Source: Hymenopus coronatus (taxonomy: Eukaryota; Arthropoda; Insecta; Mantodea; Hymenopodidae). Taken from it: a DNA stretch of 64,000 nucleotides. The position numbers and the translations under genes were made by a program. A model generated the notes under the pieces. The model searched no databases and was not told the origin of the DNA. It saw nothing but the letters and a program-made list of their open reading frames with translations. Location of the stretch: positions 103,454,501 to 103,518,500 of the forward strand of contig CM060881.1 of assembly GCA_030762935.1 (NCBI GenBank), given 5' to 3'. Positions 43,636 to 55,229 of the stretch are shown here, one piece after another (within the stretch, counting starts at the first letter, position 1; each line of letters opens with the position of its first letter).

Positions 43636-44493
43636 GAGAGAGAGGGGTAGAGTATAACAAACAATTAGAGCGGAAAATAAATTGGAATCACTTCTATTAG
43701 AGCAGAATGAGCTAGCAAAACCCCAACACAAACCACGGAAACAAATTCTACAGACAACATTAGGTACAACAGAAAACAAGTGGAAAGACCTTCAAAACAT
43801 ATTTATTTTTACGCAAATAATTTAAAATTGGAGGTTATATTAGTGAAATAAAATATTGAAGTTTTACGCTATTTCAGTATCTCCTAGTTTACATTCTGAT
43901 ATTTTCTCTCATGCTAATGAAATTAAAATATATGTTAAAATCAGCTTTGCAGTTTTAAGCACTCATAAATAGAACACGCCCTAAACCTATACTTTTAAAT
44001 ACATGAGAACAAATGTCTTGCAACTAAACTTCTTTTCATAAGTGCATATTGAGATTTACTTGAACTTCTTTGGAGTTTTACATAACACAGAAGCTTCTGC
44101 AACTTCTTCTGTTTTTTTGTTGTTGTTTTCTTTGATAAATGCGATCAGGCAGTAACATCTAACCAAACTTTCACAGAATACTAAATTTCGGAAAATTTAA
44201 AAACACATACAATTCATTTTACTTTGTTTTTTAAGATTATCTCATTTCCTTCTTGTTTTGTAATCAGTGTGTTTGACCATCATCATTATCATCTAAAATG
44301 CTATAGTTTAGTTACTCTCCGAACATTTGTTTGCTCCTCTCAAGAGCAAGTAAGAGGAAGAACATCTTGGTCCCTCCACCTCTGGTATGGACATCAAACT
44401 CTTCTTCTTTCTCCTAGATTGTGATCTCATTTCTTTCTTGGTATTTTTAAATATTTCACGTGCAGTAATTTTTCTCTCCAGTTTTGCCTAATT
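43383..44493. other. Spacer with (GA)n tract
   Basis: (GA)n at 43603-43643 with a GTGA interruption. The remainder is AT-rich with no feature recognised. The serine/leucine-rich minus ORFs are translations of the tract. Confidence 0.45.
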
Positions 44494-45250
44494 TTACTTT
44501 TTCTATCGCGTATTGTAAGAAGACAAGGTGTTGTATTTCACCCAAACATTCGATGTTGGAATTCCTGGAGATATCTTTAAGCATCCAGAATTCAAAAACG
44601 AGTTCATGTGTGTGGGCGTGTGTGTGCATGTGTGTGAGTGAGTGTATGATCAGTATAACAAAAAAAAAATGCCATGAAATATCAGGCTTGGTATTTAAAG
44701 CCAACATCTTTCAAGTGTGTAATGCAAAGCTTTTTGTGAAAATTCCCCATCTCAAACCTCCTTTACATAGAAACTTTTTCGAACATTTTTGTTTTCTCAA
44801 AAATGACTGTAATTATTCTGATTAAAATACCACAACTTTAAAGTATTTTAATAAAAATAAAACCCATATATTTAGCTTTCTGATAACATTTTAAACCTGA
44901 TTTATTCTGGATGGATTTTGCATATTTGAAAAAGTGTAAGAAATATACAAAATTTGCCTATTCAGAAACACATATCTCGTTTTAACACACTGTTTATATC
45001 ATGTGCGATTTGTTTTGGAGTTGGCCATTTCTGAAATATTCCTTTTTTTAATTTTGCAAAATTTAAACTTTTCTCAAATAGAAAGTAGTTAACTATTCGT
45101 TGGTTTTTATCCTGGTCAAAACTATTACATAACGACAGGTTTTAAAAGTTTTGACTATCGCTTAAGCCTAACATTTGCTCTCTTCACATTTTATTTATAA
45201 GAAAAGTCAATAAAAGCATATCTTTCAATATTTATCTTGATGAAACCTAG
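44494..45250 (-). mobile_element. R1 copy, diverged
   Basis: Right end TTACTTTTTCTATCGCGTAT with a degraded hairpin, core (TG)n at 44608-44640, then the R1-O left blocks to about 45250 (CTTATAAATAAAATGTG on minus). The left terminus is lost. Confidence 0.72.
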
Positions 45251-45449
45251 AAAGCCTAAGACTTGGCCATTGGACATGTAGCGATTAAACTGTGCTATAT
45301 AAAACAATTGCTGGATGAATATTAGAATTAGATTTTTATTATTCCACAATAATGATAAAATGGACCCTATGCCAACATTATAATTAACTTGCTCACATGA
45401 TTTCTGTTATCATTTATTCTGCAATGTACAATTCTGAGGTGAGTCATGT
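45251..45449. other. Spacer, no feature seen
   Basis: No recognised feature. It ends in GTCATGT, which recurs at 45755 beyond the following SINE but is too distant from the tail to be a convincing duplication. Confidence 0.4.
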
Positions 45450-45742
45450 CACCCTCCGTGGTGTAACGCTTACCATGCTGACTTCATATACCCAAGGCCG
45501 CGGGTTCAAATCCGGCGGAGGGTGATGGATTTTTCGGGTGTAAAATCCTTAGCATGGCTTCCTTCTGAAGGGAAGTAAAGTCTGTTGGTCCCCTGTCGTA
45601 GATTTAGAGCACGTAAAATAGCCTCAAGCCTGATAGAGGGGCCTCTGAGCAAAATTAAGCGGTCTTTCACGCCCAATTTAGAATGGGACGCTGAGAAACA
45701 CAGTAGTTAAAGAGCGTCCATAAATAACACGCCATTTACATT
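45450..45742 (+). mobile_element. SINE-C, full length
   Basis: Complete tRNA-like head: CCCTCCGTGGTGTAACGCTT (A box region), ACCATGCTGACTTCATATAC, and the B box GCGGGTTCAAATCCGG with GGAGGG closing the acceptor-like stem. The body carries CCTTCTGAAGGGAAGTAAAG and GGGACGCTGAGAAACACAG. The tail is CGCCATTTACATTT. It serves as the reference copy for the family. Confidence 0.92.
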
Positions 45743-45839
45743 TGGCTCCCTTGTGTCATGTGTCGGTTGCAATTGTATTGACTGTTGACGGTTTCACTTG
45801 CAGTCAAAGCTTCCCTGTAAAGAGGTGTGTATTGTTACA

Positions 45840-46990
45840 ATAATGCCTAAAGGAATGGCTAATCTTCTTCCTCTTTTGGCACACGATGATGAAAATGACG
45901 ATGCCAATCTATTTACTGATATTGAAGATAGCAAATGCAACTCTTCGATGATCATCTTATCATTGCAAGTGAATACACAGATGTAAAAAGTCAAAGTGAG
46001 CATGGAACAGATACAATGCTAATTCAACCTGATACAAAACTCCATCAGAGGAAACCGTTTATTTGAATGGAGTAAAAATCCACCTTCTAATTTAAAAGTA
46101 AGAGCGCACAACATTATAAAATCAACTCTATCCAAGGTAGTGCTGCTACTATAAATACAAATACACACAACACATAATAGTTTTGAGATTTATCAGCAAC
46201 TAATCTTTGTGATTTTTGTGAAGCTGACTAACTAGGAAGCCGAAAGAGTTTACAGATTGAAGAACAATATTTGGAAATTATGTGATAAAGTAGAAATGTG
46301 TGACTTAGGACGTAACCTTGGTTACACTGCACTGTGGCTTCCAAAATATGGGCTTCCAATAGTCTGTGCAACAATGAGCAGGACCAATTCAAGGTACTTT
46401 TGATTTATGTTCGCTTTAATGACAAACAAACAATAAGTGAACGTCGCAAGAAAGGCAAGATTGCACACAGTCAGTGGTGTTTTGGAAGCCATTTGCAGAA
46501 AACTTACAAAACAATCACACAATCACAGCAATCTTACTGTGGATGAGCAACTAGTGTCTAACAGGAGTTTGTTCCTTTCGATAATATATGACATTAAAAA
46601 TGTTGTGGATTTCAAATTCAAAGACAAGAAAGGAATTCCCTATTTGGGTGGAGATGGTGCCACAAGTACCACAAATTTTGGTTCTAGTGTGATTCATCTT
46701 TCGGAACCTACAACCATTTTAACAGGAATATAACTTGTGACAATATCTTTACTGATCCACAACTTACCGAGCAATTGCTGAACAATTGTCTTACTTTAGT
46801 TGGCACAAATAGAAAAATTATAGCTTTCTTTCTCCCTCAGTTTGTCCCAAATAACTAGACAACTGAAATTACTCTTTTTGGTTTCACAAATCATTTTACC
46901 CTTTATCTTATATGAACCCCAAGGAAGACTACGATTCTTCGAGCAGCATGCATGCACCATTCAAGTGATATATATTACGTCATTAACACA
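45840..46990 (+). pseudogene. piggyBac-type transposase relic
   Basis: Fragments appear in family order but in shifting frames. They are an acidic N-terminus (LLAHDDENDDANLFTDIEDS), RLFEWSKNPPSNLKVRAHNI, a YGLPIVCATMSRTN segment, RFNDKQTISERRKKGKIA, NLTVDEQLV, KGIPYLGGDG, TCDNIFTDPQLTEQLLNNCL TLVGTNRK, LFGFT and MHH. The DEQL and CDN aspartates, the first two of the catalytic triad, are kept. The third region and the C-terminal Cys-rich domain are missing. Stops and at least four frame changes make it dead. No TTAA-flanked ends were found. Confidence 0.88.
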
Positions 46991-47203
46991 GAGAAAATTA
47001 TTTCTTGATTAATGTTTAAGGGGTATTCAAGACGATTTAACAGTTTTTGTATTGATATAAAATGTCAACTTAATTTTGAAAACTTAGAAATTTTAAACGA
47101 CCTCAAGAAATCTGCACATATTGAACATCCTATCCTGAGAGAAATTAACAATAATTTATCTCCGTTAATGTACAAGTTATAAGCAAAAAATTTAAATAAC
47201 AGT

Positions 47204-47692
47204 GTGTACTTACTACATCTAAAGCTTAAATTATGTAAGAATCTATTCATTTTTCATTATACACTCGTTTCAGACCATAAATGTATTCATTTTAATATAT
47301 TGCAATGTCATAAGTTATTTAATGCAAGTTATGCTCTGCAGCTCCGCGCAACTGCTAAAATTGGTGACAGAGAAAAGATCTATTTGGATTTTAATGTTTT
47401 GAAAATTTCGCTAGCATATCATTTGAGGCATGTGAAGAAAAAGAAATGTTCGATTCTGATGACTACCTTATCAATTGAGCTTGGGGCTCAAAATCTTATA
47501 TTACCTAACACTTGTATTTTTAGGATATGGAAAGAGAACAAAATAAGCAGTCCAACTCTGTTCGTCCGAGTCGGACTACTGAAAAACAAACCACGGAACC
47601 GGGTAGAGAGGAAGAAGATAGCGAATACGACACGGGGCAAAGGTCGTGGCACTATGCTTGCGCTTGGATCCCAACACTTAACTGAGGCGTGA
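47204..47692 (+). other. Unrecognised 162-codon ORF
   Basis: The longest open frame of the window. The first two thirds are AT-rich and the last third GC-richer and basic (RNRVERKKIANTTRGKGRGT). No domain, signal peptide or membrane segment is visible, and no splice context supports it. It probably spans a boundary between unrelated sequences and is more likely chance than a gene. Confidence 0.25.
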
Positions 47693-47952
47693 CTATAGGT
47701 TGATCTCAATTCATAGTGCATGGCAACCCCTGTGAGTAATAGAGCAGCTCGGTGCTCTTTGGCGCGCAGCCAAGCTGATCTAAGGGATATTTGAAGCCAG
47801 GCCACTACACGTTACACCAAATAGTCCCCTACTCAACATCTAAAATGCCTGTCTGTCTCTCTCTCTCTCCCTCTCAAAATCCAAGGTGAACACACCACAC
47901 ACAGTGTACACAAGCACCACTTTTCAGCATACGCAGTATCGCTAGTATAAAT

Positions 47953-48268
47953 GACGTAACACCATGGTACGCTAGTCCATAAGGGACCTTGGCCTACCGC
48001 CCGGCCGCTGCATTCCCCCATCTCGATCCGAAGGTGTCATGAATGAGATGCAGTGCTCAGCGCCTAAGTCCTTTCCGGCTGGTTAATGCGGTCTACTCGA
48101 TCTGGAGCCACCACTTCTCAATCAAGTAGCTCGTTAATTGGCACCCAAAGACCTTACGAGGCTGAGTTCAACCCAGACCAGGCCTCCCAGCGGGTGAAAG
48201 TTCCCCAAGCCGGTACCAGGAATCCAACCCAGGTCTCCCGCTTGACAAGCAGCCGCGCTACCACCACG
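47953..48268 (-). mobile_element. SINE-D copy, older
   Basis: The minus-strand order is the same as the copy at 17968: CTTGTCAAGCGGGAGACCTG with a B box (GGGTTGGATTCC, mutated), CTTTCACCCGCTGGGAGG, ATTAACCAGCCGGAAAGG, and the end near CATGGTGTTACG. Many CpG-type changes mark it as old. No duplication is visible. Confidence 0.85.
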
Positions 48269-48269
48269 T

Positions 48270-48588
48270 TAAAAATTCATCCAGAATAAAGTAGTCTTTT
48301 GAGGCTATTCCCAGAAAATTTAAGATATACATTTTATTTGTGAGGTAAAAATCTTTAATATACGACATATTAATCAAAATTGTTAGAGCCATTTTTAAGA
48401 AAATTAAAATTTTCGAATTTTTTTCCATGAAAAAGGTAGTTTGGGATGGGGAAAATTATTTGAAAATTTTCGTGTCGCTATCTCGGAAGTTACCAAACTT
48501 AAATACCAAGTTTGGTATTTAACGAATGCTGCCCACATACACACACACAAGGAGTCTCAAAACATGTATTTCCGGTGAAATCTCGGTA
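48270..48588 (+). mobile_element. R1 right half, both ends cut
   Basis: Enters at AAAATTCATCCAGAATAAAG immediately after the SINE-D and stops in TTTCCGGTGAAATCTCGG. The core is shortened to CACATACACACACACAAGG. Confidence 0.82.
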
Positions 48589-48831
48589 TTTTAACCTACA
48601 GACCACGGCAAAATAGCCCGAAAAACTTTAAATTTTAAAACTATGGACACCGGCCGCGAAAGCTTACGCATATATGAAACTATTTCTGTTTCGATTAACT
48701 GAGGTAGGTGCAAAAGTTAACCTTCGAAGGAACATCTTGTAGCTATTCACAAAAATAAACTATATCAAGGGATGAAAATATATGACTACAACAAATACAT
48801 GTTTCCAAAAGGAAAGAAAGAAAACAATGGA

Positions 48832-49012
48832 ATTTTATTTGTTGACGCTCTTTAACTATTGGAGCGTCCCATTATATATTGGGCGAAAAATACAGCTTAA
48901 TGTTGCTCAGACGCCTCTTTATCAGCCATCTTTTTCGTGATGCAAATCTACGATACGGGAGCAACGGCTTTACTTCTCTTCCAAAGGAAGCCACGCTAAG
49001 GACTTTTACGTC
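48832..49012 (-). mobile_element. SINE-C copy, head missing
   Basis: Minus strand from 49012: CGTAAAAGTCCTTAGCGTGG, CTTCCTTTGGAAGAGAAGTA, ATTAAGCTGTATTTTTCGCC and GAGCGTCAACAAATAAAATT. It is more diverged than the copies at 45450 and 63024. Confidence 0.82.
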
Positions 49013-49199
49013 AGATACGTCATATATGGAAAGTAAAGAGAAAGGAGTGTGATAATTTGAGGGAATTTTTACTGCCCGCAACGCTATTTCAGTTCCTCAT
49101 GTTCCTCGCGATACTGAGTGAGTGGTGTATCCAGGACTTAAAGACGCACTCCTATGGATAGGATCGAACCTGGGCGCGTTCCGTGGCTGAGAACCAGAG

Positions 49200-49430
49200 A
49201 AATAAGCTCCATTTCCTATTCCGGTGCAGGAATTCTCAAATTACTCTTCTCGGTGTACTCTGTTACCATATACGCTTTGATAGTTTATTTTACTTACATA
49301 TCTGTGCAATTGTCCCTAAATATATCCATGGTGGTTAAATCAGGCGATCTTGGTGGCTACATTTTGCGTGCTATGCTCTGCAATCCGCTGCCCAAATATT
49401 GTCTGCTGATAGTCTGACGACCTGTTAAAC
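49200..49430 (-). pseudogene. Mariner-like transposase fragment
   Basis: The minus strand has a stop followed by PPRSPDLTTMDIF, with the stop where mariner-type proteins have the W of WPPRSPDL. In a shifted frame GQLHRYVSKINYQSVYGNRV resembles the following LWG.LK..VY segment. Both aspartates are present here, unlike the fragment at 27005. It is short and decayed. Confidence 0.5.
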
Positions 49431-49734
49431 AGAAGTCCCTATATAATAAACGTTAAACTGACACATGGTGAAGTAGATACTGCAATCTATTGGCACAAAA
49501 GTGAATATATTTAAAGTTAATTATATTATTTGGCTCAGGAATTATAGGTGAGACGGAGTAACCTCCAGCAACTGGAGTACAGCACCAAGTTGGGCTTCCA
49601 ACTGATCCCTGAGAAAATGATAATACAGGGAGATATGAAGGGACAGCTCAGACTCAGATAAGGCTCAGACAGCAATGTTGGCAAGCAAGGATGGTGTCAT
49701 AAAGCATTCCAACATGTCCCAGATTCTGACCTGC

Positions 49735-50100
49735 TTATCCCTGTCTTAGCCAACCGCCAGCTGGGGTTCCTGGAAAAGAGAAGACACGCCGGGGATGGAG
49801 GCGAACCGCAGCAGCCCGGCCAAGTGCCAGAAGGAAATCTTTCCGTAGTGGAAATTCTACTGACCTTTTGTAACAGCTAAGGTCCCAGCCCTGAGATAGA
49901 TTAAAGGAAACGATGGATAGGAAATTATTAATGGGAGCATTCCCTAATCTCATGAAACATAACAGAGCCTGTGGTTCCTTTTTAACTATATCATACCCCT
50001 TAAAAACCGATCCATCATATTCTTCATAAACTACCCATGGTAACGGGGATCGAAATCGGGTCACGCTTTACAAGGGAGGCACCATTACTCGTTATACCAG
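49735..50100 (-). mobile_element. Possible tRNA-related SINE, unassigned
   Basis: Minus strand near 50095: AACGAGTAATGGTGCCTCCC, then ACCCGATTTCGATCCCCGTT, which resembles an A-box/B-box pair. The region to 49735 is GC-richer than its flanks (CCGGGCTGCTGCGGTTCG). Only one copy is seen, so the family and limits are uncertain. Confidence 0.4.
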
Positions 50101-50589
50101 ATCTTCAGATTTATTCGGTCTTTAGCGCCAATGGGTTTAAATGTATGACGCCATTATTAGATCAATGAGGCGCTAGTCTCTAAAGGAGGTGCAGAATTGA
50201 ACGTTGACTGCATACATTGCTGACTTTTTAAACAGGTTGATGTACTGTTTTTATCGGGACATCTTGTGCGATTTTATGGAGGTGACTACCATATCAGTAT
50301 TTGCATGGTTGAGTACTACTTCCGAACTGGAATATAACGTTACCTATAAACATAAATACTGCATTTGCGAGCTCACTAAGTGTACGTGGAAAGTTGTCCT
50401 ACCCCGTTTCTATCCATCGTTTGCCAGTCCTCTGCAAGAGGCAATGCGTGATAAACTTGCTACCTAGCACTGACGTCATACTTGGATAAATGAATGACAG
50501 CAAACGCCGAATAAATCTGAAGAACCTGTATAATGTGTTAAGAGTATAGCTAGAGATATTTTGCTAATATGTATCCGCTGTTTGTATTG
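50101..50589. other. Spacer, no feature seen
   Basis: An 87-codon plus ORF at 50204-50467 has no recognisable motif. No repeats recognised. Confidence 0.35.
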
Positions 50590-51415
50590 CTTTTACATTT
50601 TTCTACCAAATACTATGCACATATACAGTAGGTAGCGAGTATATTGAGTTCCACCAAAAAGCCGATATAGACACTTCACATGAAATATATGTTTTGAGGT
50701 ACTCTGAACCCAAAAACTAATATTTTTAAAAAAATATTCGTGCGTGAGAACAGCATAACTAAAAAACGAAGAGTCCATCAAACATCATTGTCAGTATTTT
50801 AAGTCAAGACTCCAGATTATTAAGAATATCCACCACCGGAAATTACCGTTTACATGGAAACGTTTTCGAAAATTTAGATTTTCTTAGAAATGGCTAACAA
50901 TTTTGTTTAAAGTTCCATATGTTTAATATAGGTTTAACATAAATAAAATGTGTATCTTAATTTTATGGGAATAGCCTCTGAAGTTTTCTTTATTGTGGAT
51001 GGCATTTGCATAACCGGTAAACGGTAAGGAATAGACAAAAATTTCCTGCACAACAAATAAATGTAAATTACGTTAAACCGCACAAATTTGCTATTCAGTT
51101 TCTGAGATATGTTTCGTTATTTGTCTCAATTTTGCAATATTTAATTTTTTTTTCAAATGGAAAGTTATTATTCGTTTTTCTTCTTCTTGTGAAGCAAAGG
51201 GAACCATCATCTAGTGACCAGCTTTTTAGATTTATCAGAGGCGTTTCCGTCTGGTATATTCTCTGATTTTCTTTCTGCCTAAAAGAAACTAAATTAAAAT
51301 AATTTGAGTTCATGTTCACCTTGAATAATATAAAGTCGATAGAAGAATGCGCTGTTGGAATAGTAATTTAGGCTGATTAGAAACGGAAAGTCATGTGATT
51401 TGAAAGCTTCAGATG
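50590..51415 (-). mobile_element. R1-O copy
   Basis: Right end at about 50598 (TTTTCTACCAAATACTATGC), left end GTCATGTGATTTGAAAGC. The core is almost lost (only CGTGCGTGAG remains), and the AATAGCCTCTGAAG block is well preserved. Confidence 0.75.
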
Positions 51416-52494
51416 TTTCACTTCGTTTAACCGTTTTTCCAAAAACCAATCACATAATTTACTAGCCGAGTTTTTTTTTTTTTTTTATGGTCGTAACTGC
51501 ACTGCGAAGTCAATTTGGACTTTTGATTTTGGTTTCACGTGTTCATACTTCAATATGTGACCTGCTAGCCTAGGTAGTGGGGGTCATTTGCTTTGGAGAA
51601 AGCATTCGAACTTAGTTCAGATACAACATTAGTTTCACTCTACATTACGCTTTCCGCCTCGCGCTCTCGGAGAAAGCAAAAACGTATAGTTTTTGCATTA
51701 CACACCTACTTGTACGTAGTAAACAACCTGAGAATATACTACTCTTAATAATTAAAATTATTAGTCTACAATTGAAGCAAATAATGTTGTTAACTACACT
51801 GTCCTCAATTACCAATCCAAATAAATATGCAGTTGTAGCCCTAGCGCGCGCGCATACACACAGAAACACACACACACACAGGGTGGCGGTAAGGGTTCCA
51901 CCTGTTGTGGGTGATATGTGATCTCTTGATCGCACATCCCTCCCCCCCCCCACTCTCTTGAGTATATGGATATCAGGAAGTTTCAGAAAAACTATACATG
52001 TATATGACAAAATGATTTAAAATAGCTATTTAGACATAATTGTGAATCAATCCTAAATTTCTGCTTTCTTACAGTAATGACTGTTTCAATCAGGGTGGTG
52101 GCACGGGTTGCATAATTAAGGTATTCATAGCTCCAAATACATAATCAACTGTCCAGTAATACTTCTTCAGAGGAGTAATGCGTGAAATTTAAACCATTTT
52201 TAGATTTTTATTTTTTTAAAGGAAAAATGCCAGTCTAAAGGTCATACAGAATGTACCCGAATTGCCGTCCACTTTGTTCAAATAGGAAACTCACATGATA
52301 TCAGGGATGGTAAAATATAACTATTGCAGCATCATTACGTTAAGCAGGGCTATTTTTTCCCGTTTCATTCATTTTTATTGAGAAGCTTTCTCGTACTGCT
52401 AACGCTGTCACCGTGTTTGAGGCAATTGTACTTTGTGCAATAAAATTTAACTTTGATTTTTATTTCGATAATCGATTAACTGACATCCTTTATT
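51416..52494. other. Spacer with simple repeats
   Basis: T16 near 51472-51487, CGCGCGCGCATACACACAG plus (CA)7 at 51844-51881, and C10 near 51943-51952. No coding or transposon feature recognised. Confidence 0.45.
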
Positions 52495-52672
52495 TATCAT
52501 TGTTATTATTATCATTATTATTATTATTATTTGTTTTAGCTGTATAATGTTTGTCACCTTAAATACTAATTTAATAGTTTATAAGACCTAAAGAGCAATA
52601 ATAATAATAGTAACAATAACAATAATAATAGCAATAATAGTAATAACAATATTATTATTAGTAATAATAATA
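52495..52672. repeat. ATT-rich then AAT-rich simple repeats
   Basis: Interrupted (ATT)n at about 52500-52532 and, 65 bp later, interrupted (AAT)n with AAC units at about 52597-52670. The two are near reverse complements and could form a weak hairpin. Confidence 0.8.
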
Positions 52673-52996
52673 CACTTCTGAAGGTTATCTGTTAGTAACT
52701 GCTTTAACGTACATATCCGCAGCTTTGCTTTGGTACCAGTAGTTAGGGCGGTGGGATACCAATAAAGAGATTTCATCGAATCCCTCATCCAGCTCAGGAT
52801 TTTGTGTCTGTTCCTTACATCACTGTTCTTAATTTATATTTCTAGCCATTTCAAGAATGATTGTGTTATTAATTGAGACAAATACGTTTCTGGAATTTGT
52901 TGCAGTACAAAAACGATGTTTCTCTGGATCAAGGGCGTCACTCTATAGCAATCAGCGTAGAATATAGCAAATAATTGGCAAGACTATAGGGAACAT

Positions 52997-53145
52997 TTCT
53001 GTTGCACGAAGCCTGTATCAACAACGGTTTTCACGCCATCACAACAGGCCAATAAACTTTGTGGGCCTCTGCAGAAGAATAGTAATCACTGCTTGCCATA
53101 CTGTGACTCCAGATGTACCTCAACGCGTACATCACGATAAAGAGT
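52997..53145 (+). pseudogene. Possible transposase N-terminal (HTH) fragment
   Basis: The plus frame reads ISVARSLYQQRFSRHHNRPI NFVGLCRRIVITACHTVTPD VPQRVHH. It loosely follows the AR.LY.ERFP.R..P....F..L..RLRETG pattern of the helix-turn-helix at the start of some insect mariner-like proteins. There are no other domains nearby. Low confidence. Confidence 0.3.
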
Positions 53146-53989
53146 AGACCTTTATTACTGCATAGGCAAGAAGGAAAAATCGAAGGATAAAGAACTACAG
53201 ATTCAAGACATGTTTTGTACATATTGGTCATGTATTGTTTAATAATTTGAATTTCAAATGCAAACGAAGTGTATGGGTCATAACAGTTCCTTTGTCATAA
53301 GTCATAGTTTTTCAGTTGACTGTAAAATGTGCGTTGAAATTTTATTTCGTAACAAACAACATCTTCAGTACCACATTATTTGAATTTTATGAAAGTATTT
53401 TAATTAATTATTTTACGAATTCTCACAATTTATTTTGATGAACACACACTGTGTCATGGCGCTCTATTTCGAATTTACGACACATAATGGACGTCGATTC
53501 AGGAACACGCTGAATTAGAAAGTTTCAAATACCTCTGACTTCTGAAAGTTGGCTTAATTACATCATATTTAAGGGGCTGCACCATTTAAATAGTTCTTTG
53601 TATAGGTATTTAAAATTCATTTTTCCATAAAATAAGTTTATGACATATCTTCACATTCGAAACCTATTGGAAGTCACAAAATACATTCTAGAAAGCTGAA
53701 ATATTTGTTATATCTCCCTAAAACTGAGCATTACATTTGTTTTATTAGAGTATTATTTTTCTAAATAAAAAATATGAGTGCAGAAATATTAAACAGTTTA
53801 GACATTTTGCTTTTACTGTGATATAAAATGTTTTTCATCATTTGTAGTGAAGATTTATGTAATGAAAGAACATAAATATACTCGGAGCTTAAAACTGTAA
53901 GAAAGGATATGTTTTAAAAAATATTTGGGTAACAGAAATTAAATTTGACAGAAGAACCTCCTTTCAAGCTCTGATATCTGTAATACAAA

Positions 53990-54850
53990 TTAATCATTAC
54001 CGTTGCGATAAACTTAAATTTCACCAGAAATCCTCTTAAAAGGATATCATTGTACACCTGATCAGCAGAAACTGGAATTACAGGAGGATGTTCAGGTTTC
54101 AATACAAATATCCACCAGAGACTCTGTTGGATGCCACGTGTCTTACAATACAACCGCTAAACATTTGATTTCGTAACTGAGTCTCTAAGACTTTGCGGGA
54201 TAAGTAATTTATTAATTTAGTAGGATTAAAAATACATATAACTTACCACTTCTCAGAGATAAAATGGATCCAAACTATTTTCACCCATTTCCAAATTAAA
54301 ATTTATATAGGGCAAGATGTAGTATAGAAAACCAACCTACCAACAGTTATATGTTTACTCGACTTTAGACACAGCAGAGAGATCGTTCTAGCAAACTCTG
54401 AAAGCCTGTTTTCCTCATCATCATTAAACTAACATAGCTACTAGCTTGTTTTACAACACGTTATCTGCGACACTATCTCTTAGGATTCCACCAATGCAAT
54501 TCGACATAAACCTTCCAGTACGTCTGTAATGGAACCTTCTATTTCCTCTTAGTTTCCTTTTCTTCCTCCACTCCTTTATACACTAGGCTCTTCTTTTGCT
54601 TTACTCTCATCTGATTTAGATGCTGTTTTGCTCCCATCCCTTGCACATTCTATACATCAGTGATGCTGTTTTATCTGACTACTAGAAAAATCCGCAGCTT
54701 CCCCCCCCCCAATCTCTCTCACTGTCTCCCTCCCTCATATGCATGTAAATTGGCTAACTTTATTTTTGAAATCATAAATATCATTACCTCTTCTGAGAAA
54801 TTTCAGAAATCAAATTAAATATCTGATGCTGATAATGAACAATATTAATT
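53990..54850. repeat. Direct duplication, copy 1
   Basis: 54010-54185 and 54335-54845 match 57830-58010 and 58090-58540 in the same order and orientation. Shared runs include TTTTCCTCATCATCATTAAA and CTAACATAGNTACTAGCTT. The minus strand of the first part gives CIVRHVASNRVSGGYLY, against CVIRHFGCNRHCNGYLY in the other copy, so a coding past is possible. C11 lies near 54701. Confidence 0.8.
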
Positions 54851-55044
54851 TAACTTGCACTAAAGAGATCATACGGAACATCGCCATATGCCATTGATTG
54901 TTCAGTTAGTCATAACGCATATCAAAGCATATTCTGTACACTTGAAATAACACGAGTATTTCCTCGAATGTAATATTGCTCTAACAGTTGTCTCTCCATG
55001 TTCAATTCTTTGGATACTTTTTAATTTCTCTAAAAGTATGTAGA

Positions 55045-55145
55045 GGTAGACTCAGATTGGAAATTCAATGCCATAACCAGGACTTGAACGCAGCACTTCT
55101 GGTCTCCGTCCAGTCAATCTAATCACTGAGATACCATGGCTACGT
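55045..55145 (-). mobile_element. SINE-E-like tRNA-derived copy
   Basis: Minus strand: GCCATGGTATCTCAGTGATT (A box), GCTGCGTTCAAGTCCTGG (B box), then TTATGGCATTGAATTTCC and a GATTCTGCCT-like tail (AATCTGAGTCTACCTC). The acceptor-like stem GCCATGG/TTATGGC is visible. Confidence 0.65.
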
Positions 55146-55229
55146 TCCAGCACATTTAGCCACATTTTTCCCTGGTAAACAACAATAAGATCTTTCGTTT
55201 CTTATACATGTATGTTTCAATCCAACTCA

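Noticed and set aside
45443..45761. GTCATGT on both sides of the full-length SINE-C as its target duplication
   Set aside because: The right copy lies about 12 bases beyond the SINE tail and the match is only 7 bp, so it may be chance.
47204..47692. Longest ORF in the window as a gene
   Set aside because: No domain, biased AT-rich composition changing abruptly within the frame, and no splice or regulatory context. Listed only as an unrecognised ORF.
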